DNA of 64,000 bases from Myrmaecium sp. VS I D KN 1 (GCA_019775845.1 JADQAV010000009.1:496001-560000), one strand, 5' to 3'. Shown: positions 23,462 to 35,190, counted from the first letter of the stretch. A program made the numbers and translations. Notes: generated by a model not told the origin, from the letters alone.

Positions 23462-24115
23462 CCTTTGGGATCGCTTTTTCGATGGCTCCCTCGATGCCCT
23501 TCGGCTTCGGAGGCTTTTTTGTTTTTTCTTCTTCGCTCTGTTTCTGTTTCTGTTTCCTATTTTTTTTCTGCCCCTTTCTCTTATTCAATTTCTGTCGCGT
23601 TGCCCGTCCGTATTCAAGAGGGAGCGAGAAGGTGTGCGCGAGAGAGAGCGGGAAAAGAAAAAGCAGCATGTGGATGTGGATGGAGTGACTGAGGTAAGCT
23701 GCGTTGGAGGAATGAACAACGGGAGCTGGACAAAACAAGGATGGAAGATAAACAACAGTAGCTAAGGCGGGGACCGGGATAATGAGGACGGCTCGTATGC
23801 ATGCATGTGTGTATGTACTCTAGGCGAGTAGTTAGATGGAAATGCGATGACGATCCACCTTGAAAAATGCAGATACAGATGTAATGATAATGTAAGGCAG
23901 ATGGTTAGTCAAGGATAGATATATTGGCGTCCCCTTCACCTTCAGCCCTCCCAGAAAGGGAGGGAGAGAGAGAAAGAGATGTGAGTATGTATAGTATATA
24001 AGCGTAGCAATGTGGATGGATACATCAGAATAAGGACAAGCCGTTCTTTCTTCCCTTCTCTCCGAATTCCACGCAATCAAGAGATAACCTCTCCTTCTCC
24101 CCCTCTCCCCTCCAC

Positions 24116-24137
24116 AAAAAAAAAAAAAAAAAAAAAA
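24116..24137. repeat. A22 homopolymer
   Basis: Twenty-two consecutive A on the plus strand, followed by more A-rich sequence, in the F-box gene 3' region. Confidence 0.95.
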
Positions 24138-24199
24138 CAACAAAAAAACAAAAAGAAAGGCAGAAAACCCCCCTCCCTCCCCCCAGTCCAAACCACCCA

Positions 24200-25825
24200 T
24201 CAAGCACCCCCCCACCGCCTGACGCGACTCCACCAAAACGGCCGATCATGCCGCAAGCCAAACGGCGCCCAATCATCCGTCAAGCGATTATAACTCCAAT
24301 ACGCCTTCCACACCAACTTATTATGCCGCACGCCAGTCTTCCCACCCGCCCCACCCGACGCAACGCCCAGCGTCATCGCGTAGACGTACTTCGGCGTGAC
24401 GCCGGGGGTTTCGACGTACAGCGTTCCTTCTTCTTCGGGTTCCCCTTCACCTTCACCTTCTGCTTCGCCTTCAGACGAAGGCGAGGAGGAGGAGGACGAA
24501 GCCCCCCGATCCTCAGGCCCACTCAACCTCCACCGTCCCAACATCGCATCCCTCATGACCGCGACCCCAGGGAGCACACCCACCGCCCTCCTCCACCCAT
24601 CCCCCACATACTCACGGTCAAAAAACGGCACCACCTCGGCGGGTTCCACGGTGGTAAGAAGCGCCAGACACGCGCCGTCGCGGTAAAAGCGGAGGTAGCG
24701 GTAGTACGTCACGACGAGCACGGGCGCGGCGGGGCCCCAGGTGCGTTGGTTTGGCGTCGCCGCCCCGGGCCGCGTGTAGTTCACCGTGCTGATGTAGAGG
24801 CCGGGGAAGCGGATGCGCGGGCGGGCGTGCAGGAGGGCGCGGTAGGTGGGGTAGCGGGAGGTGGGGACGAGGGGGGTGGGGGGGAGGATCATGAAGGAGG
24901 GGAGGGAGGAGGGGAGGGGTGTGTTGTCGGACAGCGGCCGGAGAAACCGGTAGGGTTGGCTGGCGAAGCCGAATTCGGGGCCCAGCGCGAGGCGCCGCCA
25001 GATGCGGTCTTCGGTCATGACGAGGTAGGCGAGCCGCTTGCAGACGAGGGGGAGCCGGGCGAAGGTGGCGAGGTCGTCGAGGCCGGCGTGCAGGAGGATG
25101 GCGGTGAGGAGTTCTTCTGGGAGGCTGGCGATGGGGCAGGGTGGTGGGGGGGAGAGGTCGGTGGGTGGTTCTGCGGGCGGGATGGAGAGGCGGGAGAAGT
25201 CGGTGATGAGGTCGGTGATGGAGGAGGAGGTGCCGGGGAGGGAGGGTGGGGTGGGGGCTGCCGGGGCGGATGAGGTGCCGGCGGTGGAAGCGGGAGCGGG
25301 GGCGGAGGCGGGGCCGGGAGCCGGTTTGGCGGGGTACCAGGACTGCTTGAAATGCTTCATCTTGTACGCCTCGTGGACGCGGTCGTCGAGCCGGAAGGCC
25401 TTGCGGTACAGATCGATGCTGTCCCCCAGCTGACCCTGTCCTTCTCGCTCGACCGCTTGCTCGTAATGCTCCAACGCCGTCCGCGGCTCGCGCTTGGGTC
25501 CCGCCGCGTGCGAGGGACCGGACTCACTTAACCTCCTCCTGTCAGCGTCTCGCGGGGCGACGACATCGTGATATGTCCGGCCTTCTCCGTCCTCGTGGCC
25601 GTCGTGATCGGCCACGGAGTGCGCGACGCCGTGAGGCTTCCGAGGTATCACCCGAGGGGCCGGGGCTTTGCTGGTGGAGGCGGCGTGAGCGGACGATGAC
25701 GAGGCGGCGGGCGCCGGCGCTGCTGCTGCCGCTGCGGCTTTTCCTTTCGATCGAGCGGTGACTTCTTCTCGCCATTGGCGGCGGAAGTTCTCCAGCTCTT
25801 CCTCGGTCTGGTGGGCGTGATCCAT
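24200..25825 (-). CDS. F-box protein of the FBXO9/Pof7/Hrt3 type
   Basis: A single 541-aa frame with ATG at 25825. The N-terminus contains EEELENFRRQWREEVTAR, as in Pof7-like proteins. After an Ala/Ser-rich linker there is one TPR-like helical pair at about 115-155 (ALEHYEQAVEREG...YRKAFRLDDRVHEAYK). The F-box lies at about 231-280 (IASLPEELLTAILLHAGL...LVCKRLAYLVMTEDRIWRRL). The C-terminal half has the FBXO9 pattern, including LHARPRIRFPGLYISTVNYTR and the closing WSYNRLTDDWAPFGLRHDRP. Such proteins serve as substrate receptors of SCF ubiquitin ligases, with Skp1 binding the F-box. A Glu/Ser-rich acidic insertion lies near 440-475. Substrate unknown. It converges with MED14. Confidence 0.88.
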   Translation of the reverse strand: MDHAHQTEEELENFRRQWREEVTARSKGKAAAAAAAPAPAASSSSAHAASTSKAPAPRVIPRKPHGVAHSVADHDGHEDGEGRTYHDVVAPRDADRRRLSESGPSHAAGPKREPRTALEHYEQAVEREGQGQLGDSIDLYRKAFRLDDRVHEAYKMKHFKQSWYPAKPAPGPASAPAPASTAGTSSAPAAPTPPSLPGTSSSITDLITDFSRLSIPPAEPPTDLSPPPPCPIASLPEELLTAILLHAGLDDLATFARLPLVCKRLAYLVMTEDRIWRRLALGPEFGFASQPYRFLRPLSDNTPLPSSLPSFMILPPTPLVPTSRYPTYRALLHARPRIRFPGLYISTVNYTRPGAATPNQRTWGPAAPVLVVTYYRYLRFYRDGACLALLTTVEPAEVVPFFDREYVGDGWRRAVGVLPGVAVMRDAMLGRWRLSGPEDRGASSSSSSPSSEGEAEGEGEGEPEEEGTLYVETPGVTPKYVYAMTLGVASGGAGGKTGVRHNKLVWKAYWSYNRLTDDWAPFGLRHDRPFWWSRVRRWGGA

Positions 25826-26962
25826 GGCGCGTTGCGCTGCAGGCGGGGAGTTCTCCCGTATCAGATCGGCGGGAGGGCGGCGGCGATGGGACGGATGAAG
25901 GCGAGGAGGGAGAACGATCGGCCACCGGTATGTCTGAGTGAGCTGTATTTACGATCTATACAGTAGGAAGAATTGAGAGGTTGGAGTGATAAGGAACATG
26001 CGGTAAGTCGCTACCCGGTGCTTGTCACGGTGATCCGAATGCGCCACCGCCTGTCGGCAATCCACCCCGGACTGCGACGGGGTGTTGAACGTAACAAACG
26101 GAAACTGTCTAGAAGATGCACGTGACATTCGGCTCTGATGCAGTCAGGCTGCCTTGCTGCCTCGCAGTCTCGCAGCCTTCGCAATAAACTACTTCTGCAA
26201 GATATTTCTCGAGCGTATCCACCCAGCTTTCCAGTCTGGAGAATGTTGTCTATTATGGTTTGTGTTCCAACTGTGACCATGGGAATGCAATCAAAAATCG
26301 AAATATGGCTTCGCTATACAGACTGTGTGTTGTAGACGGCCTTCAAGCATACGCAATCCCTGCTTCAAGGCTTGTACGACTCCCCCTTTAATGTGGAGGA
26401 CATGGCGGAACGAAGGAGCGATCATGGTTCGATCCGACTGTTTCGATGTTCTATGGCCCGAGTGGGGAGTTTAGATACTCGGATAGCTTGAGGTTGGTTC
26501 TTTGATGGATGCATCGTAGGACATATTTGCTCAGGGATCCAGGCCATGACCTGGGCTTGCTGTTCTTGGTCAAGACTTTCCCGCTGAGGCCAGGATTCCC
26601 GTGTCTGATACCAGCAATATTGAGAAAAAGACGGAGCATATTCGAGACAATAAATGGTGACCGCGCCCACGCCGCGGCGTACTCCTCACTCGCCACCTCT
26701 TGAAACGAGTTCCATGGTGAGTGATGTCGGAATATAGGAACGGCAGGGCGGAGATAACAGAACGGACCCCGATGACGGAGCTCCGATTCTGCAGACCGTG
26801 GTCCGTGGTCCGTGCGCCGTGCAGCACTTTCCACTTTCAGATCGACATCATCACCATCCACCATTTTGCTTCTGCCATCATCATCCCAGTCCTTTCTCTC
26901 TCTCTCTTCTGCCTCCTCCCCTCCCCCCCTCCTCTCTCCCCTCACACCAGCATGCCGCGCAC
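25826..26962. other. Divergent promoter region, F-box gene and MTM1
   Basis: About 1.1 kb. Short frames on both strands lack family features. A pyrimidine-rich leader (26880-26950) precedes the MTM1 ATG. Confidence 0.55.
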
Positions 26963-28490
26963 ATGTCTCTCGCAACATCCCCCGACTCTGCGAATGGCGC
27001 CCATCGCTACGACCGTGTAACTCCGGCGCAGCCTCCCACTGCTCCCGACATGGCCGTCGATGATGCGCCCCAGTCTTCTGCCGGGGACGCCACCGACATC
27101 TCTCTCACGCAGAAGATGCTGTCCGCGACCGTCGGCAGTCTCTTGACGTCGGCATTAGGTACGTCTCCTTCGCTCTCCGATTATGGTGATCTGCGCCATG
27201 TTCTGTCGGCGCGCAAATTATTTGTTGTTCGCCTTATCGCATGGGCTCGATCCTTCCGATCATAACCGCACCTTGCAACCACCCCATGGATTTTGATATT
27301 GACCGCGAGCCACAGTCACTCCTCTCGATGTCGTACGTGTGCGCCTGCAATCTCAGCATCACCAGGCGCCGAAACCACGCTCTCGACCCATGGCTCCTAC
27401 CCCGCTTCACATTGCCAATTTCTCCAACCTCCCCACCTCCATCGGCATATCCTCCTGTTGTCGCGAAGTATTCTGGGTGAACAACAACACATCTTACTGC
27501 GTGGCCGGCCCGACGATCGCTCCTACAATACCGAACCCCGCGGCGTGTGCGCACGAAGAAATTCGCCGTCGCCACTTCACAGGAACATTAGACGGACTAC
27601 GGAAAATCGCCAGGCATGAAGGGATACGTACGTTATGGCGTGGCATGTCACCGACCCTAGTAATGAACATTCCAGCCAACGTCATCTATTTTGCTGGATA
27701 TGACTGGCTGCGCACCAGCCCCGCCTCCCCTCTTCACAACGTTGTCTCCGACGTCTATGCGCCTCTGGTGGCTGGATCTTCCGCACGCATGCTCGCTGCC
27801 GTTGCCGTCTCACCGATCGAAATGTTCCGCACGAGAATGCAAGCGGCGCACCACACTTCAACGCCCGCGGGCCATTTCCGTGAAACGCTGGAAGGTCTCC
27901 AAGATCTCGTCAAGGCGCAAGGAGTGCGCTCTCTCTGGCGCGGATTAAGCCTCACCCTGTGGCGAGACGTACCCTTCTCCGCGATATACTGGTGGGGCTA
28001 CGAGACGGGGAGGGGCGTGCTCACGGACATGAGAGCACGTAGAGAGGCCATAAGGGACGGCACCGACTTCGAGCGAGGACGGCCGGCCGACAGCAGGACG
28101 AGAAGACGAAGCCGAAGTCGCGCGCGGGAGGAAAACGCGAACACATTGGTGGACAGCTTCATCGCCGGTGCCTCATCCGGCGCCGTGGCCGCCTTCGTCA
28201 CCACCCCATTCGACGTCGGCAAGACTCGGCAGCAGGTCTTGCACCACGCGTCGGAGCCGTCCGCACGAGGCGGCAGCGCAGCGGGGGCCGCGGCAGCGCG
28301 ACCAGAAGAGTCGAATATGGTCAGGTTCCTCACCCACATCTGGCGGGAACAGGGCATGTCGGGGCTGTTTAAGGGCTGGGCTGCGCGGTGCTTGAAGGTC
28401 GCCCCGGCTTGCGCCATCATGATCTCTACGTACGAGGTGGGCAAGAAGATGGCGGGGACGGTGAATCAGAAGCGGGAGGGGGAGAAGTGA
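26963..28490 (+). CDS. MTM1: Mitochondrial carrier MTM1/SLC25A39-type
   Basis: Exons are 26963-27158 and 27316-28490, 456 aa. The 157-bp intron splits the first carrier signature: splicing joins LLTSAL to VTPLDVVRVRLQSQ. The other two signatures are PIEMFRTRM and PFDVGKTRQQ, so all three mitochondrial carrier repeats (P-x-D/E-x-x-K/R) are present. The long first matrix loop, with several Cys, and the position of the signatures fit the Mtm1/SLC25A39/40 group of the inner membrane, linked to mitochondrial manganese/iron handling and glutathione import. An Arg/Ser-rich patch (RTRRRSRSRAREE) lies in the loop before repeat three. The first 50 residues are polar. An out-of-frame ATG 11 nt upstream (26952) opens a short overlapping frame. 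Family assignment is strong; the transported solute is taken from homologues. Confidence 0.9.
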
Positions 28491-29363
28491 TGACTCTTTC
28501 TCTTCTTCCTCTCTCATGATTCTTTCTGGACGATTGTTCGCCGGGTCAGATCCCTCCCGATTGCTCTTTTTTCTACCGCCTCTTGACTCCCTCCACTCCT
28601 CCTTTCCTGGATGCCCTTCATCCCTTTTTCTTTCTTCCGCCCTACCTCCCTGGAGCGGGAAAAAGCGTGATATTGGCAGCGTGCTTCTCTCTCCTCTCCT
28701 CTCCTTTCCTCTTCCATTTCTTTTCCTCCCCCAGCTCGAATCACCGCCCTCGGACAGAGACGGGGTTGTCTCACCTTTCTTCCGCATGGCGTTTTCTTTC
28801 GGTTTTCCCTTCCCATAACCCGGCGTCATCTTTTTGTTTTTTTTCTTTTTGGTTCTATTAGGCGGTCTTCCTCTTTCAAAGTTTCTCTACATCTTCCTCC
28901 TCTTATCCTGATTGCGAAGAGAGTTTTTTCCCTTTATTTGCATGCATGCATGCGTGGCGTTCTGCGAGACTGTGCGAGAGAAGAAACTTGGGGTCGGAGG
29001 TGGTGGGGTGGGGGATGCGGTTTAAAGAGGGAAGAATGCGAAGTGTATGATGGATGATGGATGTCGTTCTTCCATTGGCATCGAACTACTGAGTACATCG
29101 GTCTGCATCATCTGTTTCTCTGTTGTATGTTTAGGTTGGCAGGGAGCTGGATGCGAAGCTGGATGTGAAGCTGAACGGCATGTGAGGGCAGTGGTGGAGG
29201 TGATGTGTCTATGAGCTATCGAGACATGATGATCGTAACTTATGTATATCAATGTACAAGAATACGAGATATATATCGACTATCTTGCGCTTAGCAGCAT
29301 GAGGGGAGTGAGTGAGGGGTGGGTATGCGGGTTGCTGCTGGCTTGTACTATGAATTTCAGCCT
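28491..29363. other. MTM1 3' region up to the transposon
   Basis: Pyrimidine-rich 28500-28860, then mixed sequence. No supported gene. Confidence 0.55.
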
Positions 29364-29371
29364 TTCTAAAA

Positions 29372-29443
29372 CGGACTTGCTATTCGTACACGCGATTTTT
29401 GCTCCTGGTACACAATCTTATCTAATCGATCTTATCGATAAGG
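29372..29443 (+). repeat. Left terminal inverted repeat
   Basis: Begins CGGACTTGCTATTCG and ends ATCTTATCGATAAGG. It matches the reverse complement of 31786-31857 with four differences, one at the outermost base and three transitions. The left copy keeps G or C at each transition site. Confidence 0.92.
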
Positions 29444-31785
29444 GATTTTCAGGGTCTACCCCATCAAAAGTCCACTATACACCAAATCGCCGCAGGCCCC
29501 TGAATCTGTACGCCTCGCAACCATCTAAATTATAAATCCTTTTAGTAGTATTACTTAACCTTAATACTATTAGATACCCTTAGCCGCTTATAAGTTTTCT
29601 TACTAAGTATATTAGATGCCGTATGCGCCTTAGGTTTACTCTTAGAGCTCTTATATTAGCTATACTTATAGCCGAGCTATAAGCTAAGTAGCTACGTTAG
29701 AGAAGCTAGTAGCTACGAGTTAGTAACTATTTTAACACTTAAAAAGGCACTTAAATTAATAGTATATAAGCTCTGTAACGTTAGTAGCGTTATAGAAGCT
29801 TAAATAAATACTTTAGTTAATATTTAGTTAGTTAGTATTACTTTATTTCTTATACCTATTATACTATATAAGTATAGTAATTTAAAAGTAGATAGTTAGC
29901 GGTAGTCCTTTAGCCTACCCTTTAGATTATAAATTACTATAGGGTTTTAAATTACTAATAAGATTAAAGCGCTATCTAACTTTTATATAATTAGTATAGC
30001 TAATTAGCTAGATCTAGTAAGCTACTAGTAAGTATTAAAATCCCCCTTTATAAATTATATACTGGCTCAGCGCCTCCCTATAACTATATACTTATAAAGG
30101 ATACTTATTATAGCTATAAATATACTTATATAATACTTAGAAGAGATCCTCTTAGTAGTAAAAAGCTAATAGTAATTAATAACTTAATATAGAGCTATTA
30201 GGCTAACTAGCTTAAAGTAATAAGTAAAAAGAGATTAATTTATATTAGTTAGGCGTCTCTCTATTAAAGCTACTATCTTATAATAAATTATATAAATCTA
30301 AGTAGTAATCTTAGTATATAGTTTTAAAGACTATTAATAGATAGCTCTAAGTACTATCTAGATATAACTTAAAGTATATATAAGTACTTTTATTAGTAGA
30401 AGTAGTTCTAAAATATAGTTATCTAGTAATTTAGATAGCCTAAGAGAGGATAGTAGGCTTACTTAGTACTAAAGTAATAGCTATAAGTAATAGTCTACTT
30501 TTAACTAATATAAGCGAGCGTTAAATTCCTCTTTAGTAAATAATAAGATAAGTAGCTTCTATTTAACGTTAAATTATTAATATATTTCTTATAGTTCCTT
30601 CTTCTCTTCCTTATCTAGACGCTCCTTATAATAGTTTTAGTACTTCTTACTTTAGCTATTAATATTCTTATTAATATACTAGAGGTATAGTATTTATAGT
30701 ATTATCGAGAAGAAATTACTACTCTTTAGAGTATTCTTTAAAGCCTATTCCTTATTAATAACTATAATATATAGCTTTTATATAAAGTTTACTATATAAA
30801 GAGCTACTAGATAAGTTATTAAGAAGTAATAATTAATTTCTTTCTTTCTTACGACTAGCGCGTACGCTATATTAAATATAAGGCCTATATTATTAATACT
30901 AGTAATATAGATAAGAGATATATTATATTAATTTATTTTATACGTACCGTTAATAAGAAGGAGATTAGGAGACTATTTAAGGAGCTTAATTAAAAGGGAA
31001 TAAGCTTAGAAGAGCTAATTAATATATCCTTTATTATTATCGCTCTATTTAAAAGCGTACTTCTAGCCCTTATTAATCTTACTATACTTATAAAAAGTTA
31101 ATTATATAGCTTAAGTTAGTAATAGACTATCTAATCGCTTCTTCTTTATATATAGTATCTTATTATATATATCCTTCCTAATAAACGCCTTATTAGTATC
31201 TTATTATAATAAGATAGTCTTAATCTACCTTAACTAAACTTTAGTATTAGTAAGAGTATATATAAACTAACGGTTACTTTTAGTAAGCTTATAGTAAATA
31301 AGGAGAGTAGTATTTAAGAGGATAGAGCTATAGTTATAATAAGGATTAATTATTTATAATTCCTAGTAAGTAGAGTTAGTATTATTAACTATAAGCCGTA
31401 TAATAGCTTTAAAGCTATAGTTATTCTTATAGGTATCTATATAGTAATAAAGAGCTTTTAATTTATATATTTTACCCCTACTATAAGCTAGTAGTATTCT
31501 ATTAACTATTCTCTTACTACTATCTAGATTTAGTAGTAAGTTTTAAGAGCTTCTTATAAATAATACTATATCTATATACCTTAACCTATTCTTTTACTAC
31601 TTATACAGCTTCCTAGTAGCTTATATAACATACTAATAGTAACGTATCTATTATAATAGATAAAAAGGCTTCTAAAATAATTTTTAGAAGCCTCTCTAGT
31701 ATCTAGATAGTAGTTATAAACGGATATATAGTATTAAATTAACGTTTTATAGGAGCGCGATGCATATTAGTGTTTAGTTAGGAAG

Positions 31786-31857
31786 CCTTATCGATAAGAT
31801 CGATTAGATAAGATTATGTACTAGGAGTAAAAATCGCGTGTACGAATAGCAAGTCCC
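31786..31857 (-). repeat. Right terminal inverted repeat
   Basis: Reverse complement of the left end. Read in the left-end orientation, it has A, A and T where the left end has G, G and C, as expected if RIP touched this end and spared the other. Confidence 0.92.
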
Positions 31858-31865
31858 TTCTAAAA

Positions 31866-32418
31866 TCCGGAATAAATGCGGGGGTTTTCCATTGATTTCA
31901 TATTAACTCGTATATTTATATATTCATCACTTCACTAGGATTTAGTTAACGAGGGGATGAAGTGACTGATTGAACCCTCCGAAGCAGCTTCGCGTGAGGG
32001 GCAAGTAGCGGGCGCGCTTACACATGCCGACCTTCTCCATCCATACCACGCGAAGGAGTGGACAGGTGTTGTCTCCCGAGTCCCCCGGCAAAAAGCTGAG
32101 AGGTAGGTGGAGCGCCCGGCACCTGCAGGGCAGCAGCGGCGCGCCGGTCGCCAAGCCCCGCCCCCAACTGCCCTGCCCTGCCGCGCTCTAACTGTCCATC
32201 TGGCATCTTTGCTATCCCTCGGCCCTCCCGTCACCTAAGCAAGCTCCGCTTCGGTGATAAAACTCCACACCCTCTTCCCCCGTTGTCTTTCCTTCCTCTC
32301 TTCCTCAACAACCTTACTACGTCTTCCTTCTTCCTTTTTCTCTTTTCCCTCTACTCAGGATTTGTTTGATCCCTTTGCCCGTGGTGTGCTGTTGTTACTT
32401 GCCGCCTCTCAAGTAGCT
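31866..32418. other. PDI1 upstream region
   Basis: About 550 bp between the transposon target duplication and the PDI1 start. The last 150 bp are pyrimidine-rich leader. The transposon therefore sits about 0.56 kb from the PDI1 start codon. No separate gene is supported; the 100-aa antisense frame is low quality. Confidence 0.55.
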
Positions 32419-34207
32419 ATGCGTTACTCCTTCGCCCTCGCAGCCCTGGGGCTTGCTGGAGCTGCCGTCGCCTCCGACGTGCATGACCTCAAGGCCGACA
32501 GCTTCAAGCCGTTCGTCGAGGAGCATGATCTTGCATTGATCGAGTTCTTCGCTCCGTGGTGCGGTATGTATTCATTACCTCATGCCAGAGCTCCCTCGAC
32601 ATCAGATCACTGACGGGAACCGGGATAGGTCACTGCAAGGCGTTGGCGCCCGAGTACGAGCGCGCGGCCACCACGCTGACGGAGAAGAACATCCCGCTCG
32701 CCAAGGTCGACTGCACCGAGCAGTCGGAGATCTGCCAGCAGTATGGCATCGAGGGCTACCCCACCCTCAAGGTCTTCCGCGGAACCGACAACATCAGCCC
32801 GTACACCGGTGCTCGGAAAGCGGATGCGTATGTGAAACTTACACCCCTTTTCCCTGGGCGAATGGTGGTATGCTAGTGATGATGGAGCGTAATGGCTGAC
32901 CAATCCGTGCCGCAGCATCGTCTCGTACATGACCAAGCAATCCCTGCCGGCGGTGTCGGTGCTGGATAAAGCTCAGATCGAGGAGTTCAAGACGGCCGAC
33001 AAGGTTGTCCTGGTTGCCTTCTTCGACGCAGAGGACAAGGCCTCGAACGAGACCTTTACCAGCGTGGCCGAGTCCCTCCGGGACAACTACCTCTTCGGTG
33101 CCACCAACGATGCCACTCTGGCCAAGGCTGAGGGCGTCAAGCAACCTGCCATCGTCCTCTACAAGACCTTCGATGAGGGCAAGAACACTTTCACGGAGAA
33201 GTTCGACAAGGAAGCCATCACCAAGTTTGCCAAGGTCGCCTCGACTCCGTTGATCGGCGAGGTCGGTCCGGAGACGTACTCTGGCTACATTTCCGTAAGT
33301 TTTGCCTCTAAGCCACCTCAGAAGTCTTTTTCTCACCTACGTTTAGTCCGGCCTTCCCCTGGCGTACATCTTCGCTGAGACGCCCGAGGAGCGCGAGAAG
33401 CTCGGCAAGGAGCTTAAGGAGATTGCGGAGAAGCAAAAGGGCGTAGTCAACTTCGCGACCATCGACGCCAAGGCGTTCGGTCAGCACGCTGGCAACCTGA
33501 ACCTTGAGGTCGGCAAGTGGCCCGCCTTCGCCATCCAGAAGACGGACAAGAACGAGAAGTTCCCCTTCGACCAGGAGAAGGAGATCACCGCCAAGACGAT
33601 TGGTAAGTTCGTCGAGGACTTCATCGCCGGCAAGATCGAACCCAGCATCAAGTCCGAGCCGATCCCGGAGAAGCAGGAGGGCCCCGTGACCGTGGTCGTC
33701 GCCCACCAGTACAAGGAGATCGTGTTGGACAACGACAAGGATGTCCTGCTCGAGTTCTACGCGCCCTGGTGCGGTCACTGCAAGGCCCTGGCGCCCAAGT
33801 ACGAGGAGCTCGCCGCGCTGTACTTCAACGACAAGGAGCTGGCCAAGAAGGTCGTCGTGGCCAAGGTCGACGCCACCGCCAACGACGTGCCCGAGGAGAT
33901 CCAGGGCTTCCCCACCATCAAGCTGTACCCGGCCGGCAAGAAGGACACCCCCGTGGACTACTCCGGCTCCCGCACGGTCGAGGACCTGGCCAACTTCATC
34001 AAGGAGAACGGCTCGCACAAGGTGGACGCGTACGCCGCGGCCGAGGCGGCGGCTGAGACCGAGGATGACGACGAGCTCGCCCACCAGGCCCCCGCTGCCA
34101 CCGAGAAGGCGGCGGACTCGGTCAAGTCGGCGGTGAAGGAGGCGGCGGAGGCGGTCAAGTCGGTCGTCGCGGATGACGATGAGGGTCTGGAGCATGATGA
34201 GTTGTAA
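32419..34207 (+). CDS. PDI1: Protein disulfide isomerase PDI1, ER lumen
   Basis: Exons are 32419-32563, 32629-32827, 32916-33294 and 33347-34207, 527 aa. A cleavable signal peptide ([19 protein letters not shown]) is followed by the classic a-b-b'-a' layout. The first active site [12 protein letters not shown] is created by splicing between the Gly and His codons; the second, [13 protein letters not shown], is intact in exon 4. Both are CGHC. The protein ends in HDEL, the ER-retrieval signal. It forms and reshuffles disulfide bonds in secretory proteins. An Ala/Glu/Asp-rich acidic tail precedes HDEL, as in other fungal PDIs. Introns are 52-88 bp. The upstream neighbour is the degraded transposon. 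Confidence 0.97.
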
Positions 34208-35190
34208 GCAATGGGAAAAAAGGAAGGCGAGATGCGGTTTTATGTATAGCGAATCGAAGTCTTTGGTTGTTTTTTCTTGTTTGCCTTTGCGTTTTTGATT
34301 CTTTTTCGTTCATTACATCTTTGCTTGATGACATGGTGGAATGTCTTGGGAAGTTTTCTTGTTTTCGGGTCTGGGAGGGTTAAAAATGGATGGGATGGTA
34401 TGGTATGGTATGATGTGAGAGGGAAGGGGAGGAGGTTGTGGTGGTCGTGCTCATGAGGGTTTATTTATTGATTCCGTTCTGCTCGTAATTTTCCTACCTC
34501 CTGTTCTATCTGGGTGTCTCTCCGCGTGTCCCAGCACCCACTTTGCTGGTTGTGAATACTGTACACGTTGTACTCATGGTGTTTTGTTTTGTGATGTGCA
34601 GACACGGTGTTCATGCCTCAGGCAGGAAACGCCCTGGAACACCGCGGCCCCATATTTCGTTCTTCTATGACGTCGTTGGCTCAGTCTGTTTACCGTTGAT
34701 AACTATCCATTCGGAACGCGGACGTGGGCATTTCGTGTTTTATAGTATCAGCAACTACATCTGCTCTAAGTCCTTCACACCGCTGCGCTCCGCGACGGCA
34801 GCGTTTACAGGCCCTTCCTTTCTTTCCGACCCGACTCTTTCTGTCTCGCTGGGTTGCCGCCAGCTCTGTCTCTCTTCTCTCTCTCGTTCTTCCATCCTTC
34901 TCCTCTATCTTGCTCTCTAACAGAGGCCGTCGGTCTCTCTTCCCGACTCTTTTCCCTCCGTCCAACTTCTCTCTTTCTCTCGGCGCGTGTGTAGTGGGAG
35001 TAGGGTCACGGATATCCGTATTTATCCCACGCAGCGTCGCGCTTTCAACACGGGGGAATAACACAATCCGATCCGGAAACTCTCACTTCCCGGGAAGGGA
35101 GTAATTAGAAGCAAAGGAACGACCCAAACGCTCCGCACCGTTTCAGCAAAAGCAAAGGAAAGAACGCGATCAAACCGCCAAGAAGAAAGC
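34208..35190. other. Intergenic, PDI1 3' region
   Basis: About 1 kb with a short (GGTAT)-type repeat near 34390-34412 and pyrimidine-rich sequence 34840-34980. No supported gene. Confidence 0.55.

Larger units (their letters stand above)
23080..24199. other. Convergent 3' region between MED14 and F-box gene
   Basis: About 1.1 kb. Contains a T28 run and an A22 run, T-rich sequence between 23370 and 23600, and no supported gene. The frames across the T run encode only poly-Phe-like sequence. Confidence 0.6.
29372..31857. mobile_element. RIP-degraded DNA transposon, 2486 bp, 72-bp inverted ends, 8-bp target duplication
   Basis: The two ends are inverted copies of each other (29372-29443 and 31786-31857) and are flanked by identical direct repeats TTCTAAAA at 29364-29371 and 31858-31865. 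This defines one complete insertion. From about 29535 to 31760 the sequence is almost all A and T, dominated by TA dinucleotides, with stop codons in every frame; this is the outcome of repeat-induced point mutation (CpA to TpA). No transposase can be read. An 8-bp duplication occurs in hAT elements and also in some Mutator-like and Kyakuja-Dileera-Zisupton elements. The long inverted ends would be unusual for hAT, so the superfamily stays open. Confidence 0.9.

Noticed and set aside
23230-23688. 152-aa frame with a long Phe run
   Set aside because: Produced by the T28 tract in a 3' region; no conserved text.
29535-31760. AT-rich block as a centromere or AT-isochore
   Set aside because: Only about 2.2 kb and bounded by inverted repeats and a target duplication, so a RIP-degraded transposon explains it.
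33308-34195. 295-aa minus-strand frame over PDI1
   Set aside because: Leu/Val/Gly-rich shadow opposite the second thioredoxin domain.
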